Assembly: GCA_002331025.1 (NCBI GenBank)
Contig: DCYG01000044.1
Span: forward strand, 1 to 64,000
DNA from: Firmicutes bacterium UBA2116
GTDB lineage: Bacteria; Bacillota; Clostridia; Tissierellales; Sedimentibacteraceae
Length of the DNA stretch: 64,000 nucleotides
Direction: 5' to 3'
Of this stretch, positions 1 to 9,113 are shown in pieces. The position numbers and the translations under genes are program-made. Numbering within the stretch: the first letter of the stretch is position 1; every line of letters starts with the position of its first letter. The notes beneath the pieces were generated by a model. It was not told where the DNA came from and did not search any database. It worked only from the letters and a program-made list of their open reading frames with translations.

Positions 1-55
1 TCATGTTTTTCTTCCTTTCTAATCCTCCTTGTACTCAGAATGACAAAGTGTAATT

Positions 56-95
56 GTCATCCTGAGAGCTTCGGCTCGAAGGATCTTTGTACCCA
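56..95. repeat. GTCATCCTGA-type intergenic repeat, copy 1
   Basis: The block starts GTCATCCTGA and runs into CGAAGGATC. It resembles the block at 53836-53868, which also starts GTCATCCTGA and continues GCGAAGGGTCTC. It lies in the gene-free stretch 1-125 downstream of the ABC lipoprotein gene. Similar short repeats are common between genes in many bacteria. No function is implied. Confidence 0.4.
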
Positions 96-125
96 TAGCC
101 TATCTATCGCTTATCCATCGCCAAT

Positions 126-1121
126 CTATTGCTCTATAAATTCTGCTCCCTCAAACACCTTCAGGTCCCTTGTAAGCCCTAATGCTTCCATAGTCTTGAC
201 ATTAACCTTCTTATCTAATTTATCCAATGTTCGTACAGGAATTTCTGATACATCTTTCTTATCAACCAATATCTGCTTAGCCATAATCGCTGTTTCCTTT
301 CCCAATTCATGGTAGCTTATACCTCTTGCCAGCAATATTCCTCCCTGAACCTGAGAAGCATCTGCCGCAACCGTCAGCAATCCCTTTTCCTGACAAAGAG
401 TTGCTACAAGCGGAATTGATGCTGCAACCATGTTGTCGGTAACCAAGTATAAGCCTTCTACCTTTTTAGAAATAGTATCTATCGCCTGCGGTATATCATT
501 TACAGATGTGATACCCACTGTCTCTATATTCAGTCCGATTTCTTCAGCTATTTCTTTTGATTTAATAACCTGTATTTCAGAATTTGATTCGCCTATGCTG
601 TAAATTATACCGATATTCTTAATATCTTCTTTTAATTCTTTAAACAATTCTAAATTCTCTTTTATAGGTGCTGCATTTGAAGTACCTGTAATATTCTCTT
701 CCGTAACGTTAAAGTCAGGCACTAACTGAGAAAACACAGGATCCGCTACTGCCGTAAAAAGCATAGGTATATCCGTTCCGCTGATTGACTGCTTCGCTGC
801 CTGGGCCGGGGGAGTAGCAATTGCAAATATTAAATCCACCTCATCCCTGACAAATTTCTGTGCAATCATAAGTGCATTGTTTGTGTCTCCCTGTGCATTC
901 TGATCAAGAAATTCAACATTTACACCTTGTTCTTTAAGTCCGTCTATAAATCCCTGCCTTGATGCGTCAAGAGCCGGATGCTCCATCATCTGTGAAATAC
1001 CTATAACAAATTTTTCTGAATCTTTATCTGGTGTATCTGGTGTATCGGCTGCATCTTGTGCGCATCCGGATAAAATCATTGGTATCAACATTATTACTGC
1101 TGCTAATTTTTTTAATTTCAT
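126..1121 (-). CDS. ABC transporter substrate-binding lipoprotein, TrpX-like (ABC_sub_bind family)
   Basis: This 331-aa protein has a lipoprotein signal peptide with lipobox LSGC (lipidated Cys about residue 20). A two-lobe periplasmic-binding fold of the ABC_sub_bind/TrpX type follows, recognisable from the EHPALDASRQGF and AADASQVQGG segments. In Clostridia and streptococci this family delivers aromatic amino acids to an ABC permease. A T-box leader lies immediately upstream on the same strand, so expression should respond to an uncharged tRNA. The candidate specifier codon UAC points to tyrosine. The permease and ATPase partners are not in the window; they would lie beyond the left edge. 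Family assignment is good, substrate is inferred. Confidence 0.85.
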   Translation of the reverse strand: MKLKKLAAVIMLIPMILSGCAQDAADTPDTPDKDSEKFVIGISQMMEHPALDASRQGFIDGLKEQGVNVEFLDQNAQGDTNNALMIAQKFVRDEVDLIFAIATPPAQAAKQSISGTDIPMLFTAVADPVFSQLVPDFNVTEENITGTSNAAPIKENLELFKELKEDIKNIGIIYSIGESNSEIQVIKSKEIAEEIGLNIETVGITSVNDIPQAIDTISKKVEGLYLVTDNMVAASIPLVATLCQEKGLLTVAADASQVQGGILLARGISYHELGKETAIMAKQILVDKKDVSEIPVRTLDKLDKKVNVKTMEALGLTRDLKVFEGAEFIEQ

Positions 1122-1240
1122 AATAAACTCCTTTGAATTTGAAATTTAATTTATATTTAACTTGGCCAAGTTAATATCGTTACTTATTGAAATGTTTAAG
1201 GGTTTCTTTCTCCCTGCAGTCGAAGAAATCAGGTCAAGTC

Positions 1241-1293
1241 ATAAGCAGATGACCCAAATCTCTGATTTGGTGTCAGTCGCTTATGCTGTAAGT
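1241..1293. repeat. Dispersed hairpin repeat, full copy
   Basis: Imperfect inverted repeat of about 53 bp: ATAAGCAGATGACCCAAAT, a short loop, then ATTTGGTGTCAGTCGCTTAT. It lies between the T-box terminator and the start of the lipoprotein gene. The same sequence, inverted, occurs as a tandem pair at 49214-49316, and half copies are found at 4932-4963, 53932-53960 and 57141-57180. All copies are intergenic or at gene ends. It could be a REP- or MITE-like sequence. Confidence 0.65.
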
Positions 1294-1295
1294 AA

Positions 1296-1545
1296 AAAAA
1301 AGTCCCAATAAACACAAATGTGTTTATTGGGACGAAAGTTTCCGCGGTACCACCCATATTATGATATATAAATATCATCGCTCATCAAGGTCTAACAACC
1401 TCCAACCCTGTAACGTAGGTTAACGTGTTTGCCTACTTTAATTTCAACAAACCTGCTCAGCAGTGTATATTATACTCCTCAGTCATTGGCTCTCAGCACC
1501 GCCAATTCTCTGTAAACCTCTGAAATACTTTTCTCTGCTTCGATG
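1296..1545 (-). promoter_or_regulatory. T-box leader, probable Tyr specifier (UAC)
   Basis: Read on the minus strand, the leader contains the hallmark T-box sequence GGGTGGTACCGCGG (1342-1355). It is followed by a terminator with 14-bp arms (1302-1315 and 1320-1333) and a T run. Upstream is a stem I with apical motif GGTGCTGAGA flanked by ATTGGC/GCCAAT, and a kink-turn-like AGAGAAAAG. The 3' side of the stem I internal loop reads AGTATAATATACAC. UAC followed by A (1465-1467) is the best specifier candidate, giving tRNA-Tyr. No UGG codon is present there. It controls the substrate-binding lipoprotein gene downstream. Confidence 0.85.
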
Positions 1546-1671
1546 CATTAAATATTAATATTAAATATTAATACACATCTTAATCTATAAATATAAACTT
1601 GTCAACACTTTTTTTATTTTTTTTATGTGTCGGTAACCCTGTCTCCGTATCACGTGTCATGTGTCATCTAT

Positions 1672-3465
1672 CTATGCTATTGATTCTTCTTTTATTTTAG
1701 AAAGATTCGACTTTAATTTATTTAATTCGTTATATAATTCAGCAGGGACTCTATTGCCTATTTTAGCATAAAATTCTTCTATGCTTTTTACATCTTCCAT
1801 CCATGAAGAACCGTCGATCGTTAATAAATCCTTTAATGTGTCTTCATTTATATCAAGTCCTTGTGTGTTAATATCTTCTACACGAGGGATATATCCGATT
1901 ACGGCCTCTTCAGCTCCCGATTTATTTTCGCATCTGTTAATTATCCATTCTAATATTCTGAAATTATCTCCAAACCCGGGCCATATAAATTCACCTGAGT
2001 CATTAGTTCTAAACCAGTTCACGTGGAATATCTCAGGCGGATTGCTTGCCTTTCTGCCCATTTCAAGCCAGTGTCCGAAATAATCTCCTGCATGGTATCC
2101 GATAAAAGGAAGCATAGCCATAGGATCTCTTCTTACTACGCCAACTTTTCCTGCAGCCGCAGCAGTTGTTTCAGAAGCGAGTGTGGAGCCAATGAATACT
2201 CCGTGCTGCCAGCTTCTTGATTGATATACTAACGGTGCTGTTTTTGCTCGTCTTCCTCCAAATATTATTGCTGATATAGGAACTCCCTCAGGTGATTCCC
2301 ATTCCTTAGAAATACATGGGCAATTTTTAGCAGGAGCTGTAAATCTTGAATTAGGATGAGCACCTTTTTCTTTTGATTTCTTTCCGTTCCATGGATTACC
2401 TTGCCAGTCAAGCGCATTTTCAGGTGGATTGTTGTCCAGTCTTTCCCACCATACCGTATCATCATCTAAATTGTACGCAACATTTGTAAAAATAGCATTT
2501 TTCTTTGTTGACATCAATGCATTGGGATTTGATTTATTATTAGTTCCCGGAGCAACTCCGAAGAATCCTGCCTCAGGATTGATCGCCCACAATCTGCCGT
2601 CTTCTTTTATTCTCAGCCATGCAATATCATCACCTACGGTCCAGACCTTATATCCCTTTTTCCTGTATAATTCCGGTGGTATAAGCATTGCCAGATTTGT
2701 CTTTCCACATGCAGACGGAAATGCTGCGGCTATATATTTAATTTCTCCCTTTGGATTTTCGATGCCGAGTATAAGCATATGTTCTGCCATCCAGCCCTCT
2801 TTTAAACCTTGATATGAAGCGATCCTAAGTGCAAAACATTTTTTCCCCAACAATACATTTCCGCCATACGCTGAGTTGCACGACCAGATAGTATTATCCT
2901 CAGGAAAATGGAATATGTATCTTTTATCTATATCTAAATTGCATTTCCCATGTAATCCTCTTACAAAATCATTTGAATCACCCAGAACATCCAATACCTT
3001 TTTACCTATTCTCGTCATTATGTTCATACTCACAATTACATATATGGAATCGGTTATTTCGAAGCCGATTTTAGAAAATGGTGAGCCTATGGGTCCCATT
3101 GAATATGGGATAATATACATTGTTCTTCCCTGCATTGAGCCGTCAAAAATTTCTCTTCCCAATTTATAAGCATCTTCCGGGTTCTTCCAGTTGTTTGTAG
3201 GACCTGCGTCATCTTTGTTGCTTGTACAGATATATGTTTTATCTTCCATTCTTGCCACATCATCTTTTTGTGAACGATGATAATAACATCCCGGATATTT
3301 TTCCTGATTTAACTTAATTAACTCTCCTGTGCCGCAAGCTTCCTCTCGAAGCATATTCAGCTGCTCTTCGCTGCCATCAATCCACATTACCTTAGAAGGT
3401 TTTGTAAGTGCAATGATCTCATCCGTCCACTTTAAAACATTTAAGTTTGAAGTTAAATTTTGCAT
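1672..3465 (-). CDS. pckG: Phosphoenolpyruvate carboxykinase (GTP)
   Basis: This 597-aa, full-length cytosolic enzyme interconverts oxaloacetate + GTP and PEP + CO2 + GDP. The GTP-type P-loop with its reactive Cys, FPSACGKTN, is at residues 249-257. The surrounding GTP-PEPCK signatures (EGWMAEHMLI, VGDDIAW, RFTAPA) are present. The start ATG has AGGGGTG 6-8 nt upstream. It appears monocistronic, with a short AT-rich upstream region. In an anaerobe it can serve anaplerosis or gluconeogenesis. Nothing appears missing. Confidence 0.97.
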   Translation of the reverse strand: MQNLTSNLNVLKWTDEIIALTKPSKVMWIDGSEEQLNMLREEACGTGELIKLNQEKYPGCYYHRSQKDDVARMEDKTYICTSNKDDAGPTNNWKNPEDAYKLGREIFDGSMQGRTMYIIPYSMGPIGSPFSKIGFEITDSIYVIVSMNIMTRIGKKVLDVLGDSNDFVRGLHGKCNLDIDKRYIFHFPEDNTIWSCNSAYGGNVLLGKKCFALRIASYQGLKEGWMAEHMLILGIENPKGEIKYIAAAFPSACGKTNLAMLIPPELYRKKGYKVWTVGDDIAWLRIKEDGRLWAINPEAGFFGVAPGTNNKSNPNALMSTKKNAIFTNVAYNLDDDTVWWERLDNNPPENALDWQGNPWNGKKSKEKGAHPNSRFTAPAKNCPCISKEWESPEGVPISAIIFGGRRAKTAPLVYQSRSWQHGVFIGSTLASETTAAAAGKVGVVRRDPMAMLPFIGYHAGDYFGHWLEMGRKASNPPEIFHVNWFRTNDSGEFIWPGFGDNFRILEWIINRCENKSGAEEAVIGYIPRVEDINTQGLDINEDTLKDLLTIDGSSWMEDVKSIEEFYAKIGNRVPAELYNELNKLKSNLSKIKEESIA

Positions 3466-3494
3466 ATGTCACCCCTGAATTATTTATGATACAT

Positions 3495-3530
3495 TATATC
3501 GCATATTTCAAAATATGTGTTATAATATAT
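3495..3530 (-). promoter_or_regulatory. Palindrome in the pckG promoter region
   Basis: A 7+7 bp palindrome, CATATTT-CA-AAATATG (3502-3517), sits just upstream of pckG next to a TATAAT-like hexamer on the minus strand (3495-3500). The -35 is poor, which is what an activated or repressed promoter would look like. The rest of 3466-3838 holds only AT-rich sequence and the terminator at 3722-3766. Confidence 0.35.
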
Positions 3531-3721
3531 ATTGACCTTTTTTATTATATATCACCCTTATATTACTTTCAATATCGAAAATTTATTTCGTTTTTACAAA
3601 TCTTTAATAACATTTCGCTTAACATAATTAAGTATTACATATAAAAACTTAACTTCATAAATCAATCTATAATTATAAATAATGTGTCATAATGATGCTG
3701 GTTGTATAACAAAATACAACT

Positions 3722-3766
3722 AAAACAAGATGCTTCCAGCTTCTTATTGAAACCGGAAACATCTTG
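3722..3766 (-). terminator. Terminator-like hairpin after the butyrate kinase cluster
   Basis: CAAGATG (3726-3732) pairs with CATCTTG (3760-3766), extended inward by TCC/GGA pairs. On the minus strand the hairpin is followed by TTTTAG. It lies about 75 bp beyond the stop of the last gene of the ptb-buk train. Confidence 0.5.
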
Positions 3767-3838
3767 CTTCATTAGTGTGGCTTTAATCCTTCGCAGGAAC
3801 CGTTGAATAGCAGGCAGAGCCTTTATCTAAGTATTTTA

Positions 3839-4906
3839 TTAATATGATTTTGCCGTCTCTTCTCCAATAAGAAACCTATACGCACTTTCAGCCAAGGATT
3901 GCATTTCATCTTCACCGGGCATATCTACCACGGTTGCTATCCATTGTACTCTATCCTTTATAAAATCCGTAAGCAATTTTGAATATGCCATGTTACCCGT
4001 AAATATTATTGCATCTACTTTTCCTTTTAAAACTGTTGCCGCTGATCCAATCTCCTTTGAAATTTGGTATGCCATTGCCTCATAAACCTCCAGAGCATAC
4101 TCATCACCATTTTTTATCCGTTCCTCAACCTGAAGTCCGCTGCTTGTGCCTAAATACGACATTAAACCACCATTTCCGGTCACCTTTTTGAGCATTTCCT
4201 GCATTGTGTATTTTCCGCTGCAGCACATTTTTATTAAATCTCCTACAGGAACACTCCCGGCTCTTTCGGCTGAAAACGGACCATCACCGTCTAAGGCATT
4301 ATTTCCATCAATCATACGTCCTTTACAATGGGCAACAACGGATATTCCTCCACCTAAGTGAACAATGATTAAATTTAAATTTTCATATTTAACGCCTGTC
4401 AATTCACTGTATTTACGAGATATTGCCTTGTGATTTGTTGCGTGAAACGAACTTATTCTCTCTATCTCTTTTATACCTGAATATTTGGCTAAATTTATAA
4501 ACTCGTCGTTAATGGGTGGATCTGCAATAATAGCCGGTATATTATATTTTTGACCAAGCTCATAGGCAATATTGCACCCTATCCCCGCAGGATGAACTCC
4601 TGTTCTTTCACTTTTAATATCATCAAGCATTTCCTCTGTTATCTTATAAATACCGCTTGATAAAGGTTTGCAGTTACCTCCTCGAGCGATGATACAGTCG
4701 AAATCTTCTATGTTTACACCCTTATGAGTAAGATAATCAAGAATAATATCCTCCCTGAAGTTTTTTTGATCCATCGTATGTTTAAATTGTTTTATTGCTT
4801 CAACTTCATGCAGTATAGATTCTTTAATAATCGGAAATGTATTTTCAAAAATAGCAATTTTAGTCGATGTTGAGCCCAAATTTAATACAAGTATTCTTTT
4901 AGACAA
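3839..4906 (-). CDS. buk: Butyrate kinase, copy 1 (downstream paralog)
   Basis: Acetate/butyrate kinase (ASKHA fold): acyl phosphate + ADP gives carboxylate + ATP. The N-terminal phosphate-1 loop LVLNLGSTSTK, the VHLGGGISV segment and the glycine-rich IFTGNMAYS region are present. I prefer the TTG start at 4906, because AGGGGTG lies 6 nt upstream. The GTG at 4915 would overlap that ribosome site, although it extends the frame by three codons. It is about 355 aa, the usual size. It lies downstream of a second, diverged butyrate kinase, suggesting different acyl preferences (for example butyrate versus branched-chain). Confidence 0.93.
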   Translation of the reverse strand: MSKRILVLNLGSTSTKIAIFENTFPIIKESILHEVEAIKQFKHTMDQKNFREDIILDYLTHKGVNIEDFDCIIARGGNCKPLSSGIYKITEEMLDDIKSERTGVHPAGIGCNIAYELGQKYNIPAIIADPPINDEFINLAKYSGIKEIERISSFHATNHKAISRKYSELTGVKYENLNLIIVHLGGGISVVAHCKGRMIDGNNALDGDGPFSAERAGSVPVGDLIKMCCSGKYTMQEMLKKVTGNGGLMSYLGTSSGLQVEERIKNGDEYALEVYEAMAYQISKEIGSAATVLKGKVDAIIFTGNMAYSKLLTDFIKDRVQWIATVVDMPGEDEMQSLAESAYRFLIGEETAKSY

Positions 4907-4931
4907 GAGCTTCACCCCTTCTTATTTTTTT

Positions 4932-4963
4932 CATTTGGTGTCAGTCGCTTATGCTGTAAGTGA
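4932..4963. repeat. Dispersed hairpin repeat, half copy
   Basis: TTTGGTGTCAGTCGCTTATG followed by CTGTAAGTGA matches one arm of the full copy at 1241-1293. It lies between the two butyrate kinase genes. Confidence 0.5.
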
Positions 4964-4966
4964 AAT

Positions 4967-4998
4967 ATAAGCAGCAATATTAATTAATTGCCGCTTAT
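4967..4998 (-). other. Intercistronic hairpin between the two buk genes
   Basis: ATAAGCAGCAAT (4967-4978) pairs with ATTGCCGCTTAT (4987-4998), 12 bp with one mismatch. There is no T tract after it on the minus strand, so it is more likely an mRNA processing or stability element than a strong terminator. Confidence 0.4.
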
Positions 4999-5028
4999 TT
5001 ATATTAATACATATTTATTAGCTTGACG

Positions 5029-6114
5029 TTAAGCCGTTACTGTTGTTGATTCATTGAAATCTCTTATGGGTTCATCACCTTTAAGTCCTTCAAACGCACC
5101 TCTCGCCAATGATTCCATTTCATTTTCACCCGGATATACCACAACAGGGGCAATGAATTCACATCTGTCTTTAATTTTCTGTACTATACTGCCTGAGTAT
5201 GCTATACCGCCTGTTACTAATATTGCATCTACTTTACCATATAATACGGTTCCACATGAACCAATGTTTTTGCATACCTGATAAACCATTCCGTCTAAAT
5301 ACAAAGCAGCTTTTTCGTCGTGCTTTGCATTGCTTTCAATTGTTTTAACATCACTCTCTCCAAGGTATGCCATTAATCCGCCATTTCCGTTAATCATCTT
5401 TCTGACTTGTTCATATGTATATTTACCTGAGAAACACAATTTAACTAAATCTCCCACAGGCAGAGCTCCTGTGCGATTTGTTGAATAAGCTCCATCGCCT
5501 TCTAATCCATTATCTCCGTCAATCATTCTTCCTTTACGATGTGGAGCAACAGATACTCCTCCGCCTAAGTGAACCACAATTAAATTTAATTCATCATATT
5601 TTAGTCCGTTTTCTCTTGCATATCTTTTTGCGGTAGCTTTATGACTCAAAGCATGGAAACTGCTTCTTCTTTCAATCATGGGATGTCCCGATAATCTTGC
5701 CAACGGTTCAAACTCATCGGTTATAGGAGGATCAACCACGAGTGGTACAGCCTTTATTTTTTCGCACATTTCGTATGCAATTTTACTCCCTAAATCGCAA
5801 GGATGCTGTCCATACAATCCGCTTGCCTGCTGTTCAAGCATTTCTTCACATACTCTGTAAACACCGCCTTCCAACGGTTTTGTATGTCCGCCTCTGCTTA
5901 CTATAACATCTAATTCACTTATATCAACATTATTTTCAGACATAAATTTTTTAATATAATTTTCACGATATTTATTTTGTTCCATAAAATGATTAAATTG
6001 CTTAATTTCTTCAGCAGGATGTTCTATATTTGTTTTTATTATGCATGCTTCATCTTCATAATAAGCAATTTTAGTAGATGTTGAACCCAAATTTAAAACT
6101 AATATCTTGTACAT
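5029..6114 (-). CDS. buk: Butyrate kinase, copy 2 (adjacent to ptb)
   Basis: This 361-aa butyrate kinase makes ATP from butyryl (or branched acyl) phosphate. Visible are the LVLNLGSTSTK phosphate loop at the N-terminus, VHLGGGVSVAPH, the ALPVGDLV region and ILVTGGIAYS near the C-terminus. It follows ptb by 22 bp, the classical ptb-buk pair. Its sequence is clearly diverged from the downstream kinase, so the two are not a recent duplication. A hairpin and a repeat fragment separate them. Confidence 0.95.
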   Translation of the reverse strand: MYKILVLNLGSTSTKIAYYEDEACIIKTNIEHPAEEIKQFNHFMEQNKYRENYIKKFMSENNVDISELDVIVSRGGHTKPLEGGVYRVCEEMLEQQASGLYGQHPCDLGSKIAYEMCEKIKAVPLVVDPPITDEFEPLARLSGHPMIERRSSFHALSHKATAKRYARENGLKYDELNLIVVHLGGGVSVAPHRKGRMIDGDNGLEGDGAYSTNRTGALPVGDLVKLCFSGKYTYEQVRKMINGNGGLMAYLGESDVKTIESNAKHDEKAALYLDGMVYQVCKNIGSCGTVLYGKVDAILVTGGIAYSGSIVQKIKDRCEFIAPVVVYPGENEMESLARGAFEGLKGDEPIRDFNESTTVTA

Positions 6115-6136
6115 AAGTCACCTCTTTTTATAATAA

Positions 6137-7030
6137 TTACGAAGTATATGCTGCCAATGCAATAGAAAGAAGTTTTCCTTCCAAAGATTCGGTCCTTGAT
6201 GTAAACACTACGGGAATCGCCGCACCAACCGTAGCAGCTATAACAGTTTTCTTAGCTATGTAGGTTATTGATTTAGTTAAGGTGTTACCTACGGTCAAAT
6301 TGGGAACAACTATTATATCCGCATTGCCCGCGACGGGACCGACTATACCTTTTTGTTTAGCTGCCTCTGAGGATACAGCGTTGTCAAATGCAAACGGTCC
6401 GTCTACTATACAACCTTTGATTTGTCCTCTGTCAGCCATTTTGCTTAATACTGCCGCATCTATAGTATCCTGCATATCAGGATTTACAACTTCAAGAGAT
6501 GCCAATACAGCAACCTTAGGCATTTCATTTCCAAGCTTGTGAGCTAAATCAACAGCATTTTCAAGAACCTCTTTTTTACCTGACAAATCCGGATTAACTG
6601 TTATGGCACAATCTGTAATAAACAGCAATCCATCTTTATTTTCTTTTTCTAAAACCGAAATTTGTGTAATATGTCTGCCTGTATTTAAGCCTTTTTCCTT
6701 ATTTAATATAGCTTTTAAAAAGACAGAAGAGTGAAGCATTCCTTTCATTAAAGAACCGGCTTTACCTTGTACTATCAGATCTACCGCCAAATCAGCAGCT
6801 TTTTTATGATCCTTTTCGTCCGCTAGTTCGGATTTTATATTTAATGAATTTTCTTCTATGATTTTTTTCATTCTATTCATATCACCGATTAATATAAATT
6901 CTGCTAAATTTAACTCTTCAGCTTTTGAAATAACTTCTAATACTTCTAAATCGTCTGCGGCAACTACTGCAATTTTCTTTGATTCCTTTTGTTTTGCCAA
7001 TTCCAATAAATGTTCGAAATTTTTAATCAA
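6137..7030 (-). CDS. ptb: Phosphate butyryltransferase
   Basis: This 297-aa phosphotransacylase (PTA_PTB family) converts acyl-CoA + Pi to acyl phosphate + CoA. Family signatures include KAGSLMKGMLHSS near residue 95 and VVPNLTVGNTL in the C-terminal half. With the adjacent kinases it forms the acyl-CoA to acid + ATP module of butyrate or branched-chain acid fermentation. It lies 202 bp downstream of the TRAP gene dctM on the same strand. It may be read through from that operon or have its own promoter in the gap. Confidence 0.95.
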   Translation of the reverse strand: MIKNFEHLLELAKQKESKKIAVVAADDLEVLEVISKAEELNLAEFILIGDMNRMKKIIEENSLNIKSELADEKDHKKAADLAVDLIVQGKAGSLMKGMLHSSVFLKAILNKEKGLNTGRHITQISVLEKENKDGLLFITDCAITVNPDLSGKKEVLENAVDLAHKLGNEMPKVAVLASLEVVNPDMQDTIDAAVLSKMADRGQIKGCIVDGPFAFDNAVSSEAAKQKGIVGPVAGNADIIVVPNLTVGNTLTKSITYIAKKTVIAATVGAAIPVVFTSRTESLEGKLLSIALAAYTS

Positions 7031-7149
7031 TTAAATACCTCCTTACACAATTAAAATATATAGTATTTCAATATTTTTTGTTAAAAATAGCAGGGAACAA
7101 TTAATTCTCTACTATTTATTCGATAAGGTCTTCGCCCATTATTCAACGG

Positions 7150-7179
7150 TTTCAGTGGAAGATTAAACTCCCACTGAAA
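7150..7179. other. Hairpin between dctM and ptb
   Basis: TTTCAGTGG (7150-7158) pairs with CCACTGAAA (7171-7179), a perfect 9-bp stem with a 12-nt loop. No T tract follows on the minus strand, so it may be an mRNA processing or attenuation site rather than a full terminator. Confidence 0.4.
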
Positions 7180-7232
7180 AAATTAAACATAACCGCTGAC
7201 TATAGAGGAGGAGACATCTTAATTAAGTTATA

Positions 7233-8534
7233 TTACACCAGGAATAAAATCGCTTGAGGCACATAAGTTATAATCATCAATGCTATTATCATAGCTAACA
7301 AGAACCACCAAACCTTGCTCGCGACAGCTTGCACACTTAACTTGGCGACGTTGGCCGTTGTAAATAAGCATACTCCAAACGGTGGTGTAGTTAATCCTAT
7401 CGCCGTATTAACAGTCATAATAATTCCAAAATGAACTAAATCAATGTTTAAGAATTGCATTATCGGAAGTAATAATGGTGTTGCAATAAGGATAATTGAA
7501 CCTGTTTCCATAAAGCAACCCGCTATTAATAATATAAAGTTAATAATTAATAACAATACAAATTTGCTGTCTGACAAAGCAAGCATAGATTCCATTATAA
7601 TTTGCGGAATTCTTTCATAAGCCATTACCCATGAGAATAATGTGGCATTAGCTATAATAAACATTATCCTTGCTGAGCCCAACGCCGAATTCATGAATAT
7701 TTCAGGTAAATTTTTAAAATTTAATTCTTTAAAAACAAACAAACCAACTAAAAGTGCATAAACAACCGCTACAACGGCTGATTCCGTAGGAGTGAACAGT
7801 CCGCCGAAAACTCCCCCAACTATTATAAACGGAGTACCCAAAGCCCATAAAACTTCGATTATATCCTTTGAAGAATATTTATTGTCTGCCGCTACTGCTG
7901 CTTCAGATTTAGCATGAGTATTTTCCAATCTGTCGGCTCCCTTGTATCCGTTTTTCTTGCTTATCAGATAAGCCGTTAGCATAAGAGCGCCGCCTACAAT
8001 AAAGCCGGCAGGAAAACCCGCTTTATATAAATCTGATATTGAGGTGCCGGTTAAAACACCGTATTGAACGAATGATATGCTTGGCGGGATAATAACACCT
8101 ATCGGTGCCGCACTTGCTATAACCGCAGCTGAAAAAGATTTATCATATTTTGCAGCTACCATTCCCGGAATCATAATTCCGCCTATTGCCGCTGCTGTTG
8201 CAACCCCGCTTCCGGAAATTGCGGCAAAAAACATACTAACTATAATTGCAACAATAGCAAGCCCGCCTGTTATGTTACCAACAGCTCTGTTGGCCAATCT
8301 TACAAGACGGTAGCCTATTCCTCCCTTACCCATTAAATCACCGGCCAATATAAAGAAAGGAATTGCAAGCAATGCAGTAACATCAACACCCGCAAATAAC
8401 CTTTGAACAACTATTTGTACCTTGATACCTTCTGCTAATATATATATAATTGAAGACAGCCCCACAGTAATTGCAATAGGTACACCTACAATTAGCAACC
8501 CGCCTGTCAAAGCAAAAAACATACCTGTAGACAT
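7233..8534 (-). CDS. dctM: TRAP transporter large permease (DctM)
   Basis: This 433-aa polytopic membrane protein of the DctM family (about 12 hydrophobic segments) is the Na+-coupled transport subunit of a TRAP importer. Family features include SGSGVATAAAIGGIMIPGM near residue 110 and GLTTPPFGVCLF near residue 385. It sits at the end of a dctP-dctQ-dctM set, 17 bp after dctQ. Transported substrates of such systems are organic acids. The neighbouring oxidoreductase and reductase suggest a 2-oxo or 2-hydroxy acid. Confidence 0.95.
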   Translation of the reverse strand: MSTGMFFALTGGLLIVGVPIAITVGLSSIIYILAEGIKVQIVVQRLFAGVDVTALLAIPFFILAGDLMGKGGIGYRLVRLANRAVGNITGGLAIVAIIVSMFFAAISGSGVATAAAIGGIMIPGMVAAKYDKSFSAAVIASAAPIGVIIPPSISFVQYGVLTGTSISDLYKAGFPAGFIVGGALMLTAYLISKKNGYKGADRLENTHAKSEAAVAADNKYSSKDIIEVLWALGTPFIIVGGVFGGLFTPTESAVVAVVYALLVGLFVFKELNFKNLPEIFMNSALGSARIMFIIANATLFSWVMAYERIPQIIMESMLALSDSKFVLLLIINFILLIAGCFMETGSIILIATPLLLPIMQFLNIDLVHFGIIMTVNTAIGLTTPPFGVCLFTTANVAKLSVQAVASKVWWFLLAMIIALMIITYVPQAILFLV

Positions 8535-8550
8535 TTACATACCTCCTTAA

Positions 8551-9039
8551 TTACTCGTGAGCTTCTTCAGCAGCTATATTTTTTTGTAAAAATATAGTTA
8601 CCAAATGAATCAACATTATTATCATCGCTATCGGAATAACACTATAAACTAATCCCATGGAAACTCCCATGTTTGGTGATTTTTGAAACTTTGCAAATTC
8701 TAAAGCGCCAAAACCAATCCAGCTTAACAAAACTCCATAAACAACAGCAAAAATCATTTGTATAATGGAGAGTATCTTTTTCGGAATACCTTTTAACATT
8801 TCATCAAGAGCTGTTACCGAAATTTGGCTGCCATCTTTTGTAGCACAGGTTGCACCTAAAAAAATTATCCATACACACATATATCTGACTAATTCTTCAC
8901 TCCAGGATAAACCGGTTCCCATTGCATATCTTGCTATTATCTGACTGAATAAAACTACTGTCATTATCATCAATAAAATTGAAATTATTTTTTTTATAAC
9001 ACTATCTAAAAGATTGCTGACAGAAAGAATGATTTTCAT
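8551..9039 (-). CDS. dctQ: TRAP transporter small permease (DctQ)
   Basis: This 162-aa protein has four membrane segments and the DctQ signature around YAMGTGLSWSEELVRYMCVW (residues about 39-58). It partners DctM and helps dock the substrate-binding protein. It lies between dctP (75 bp upstream) and dctM (17 bp downstream) in the same transcription unit. Length is normal for the family. Confidence 0.93.
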   Translation of the reverse strand: MKIILSVSNLLDSVIKKIISILLMIMTVVLFSQIIARYAMGTGLSWSEELVRYMCVWIIFLGATCATKDGSQISVTALDEMLKGIPKKILSIIQMIFAVVYGVLLSWIGFGALEFAKFQKSPNMGVSMGLVYSVIPIAMIIMLIHLVTIFLQKNIAAEEAHE

Positions 9040-9113
9040 AGTTCCTCCTTGTTCCCGTTTATTTGTTAAGCTAAGATATTAAATATCTTAGCTTAACTTA
9101 GGTGTAATGTTTG

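Noticed and set aside
7150..7179. Rho-independent terminator of the TRAP operon
   Set aside because: In the minus direction there is no T tract after the stem; listed as a hairpin only.
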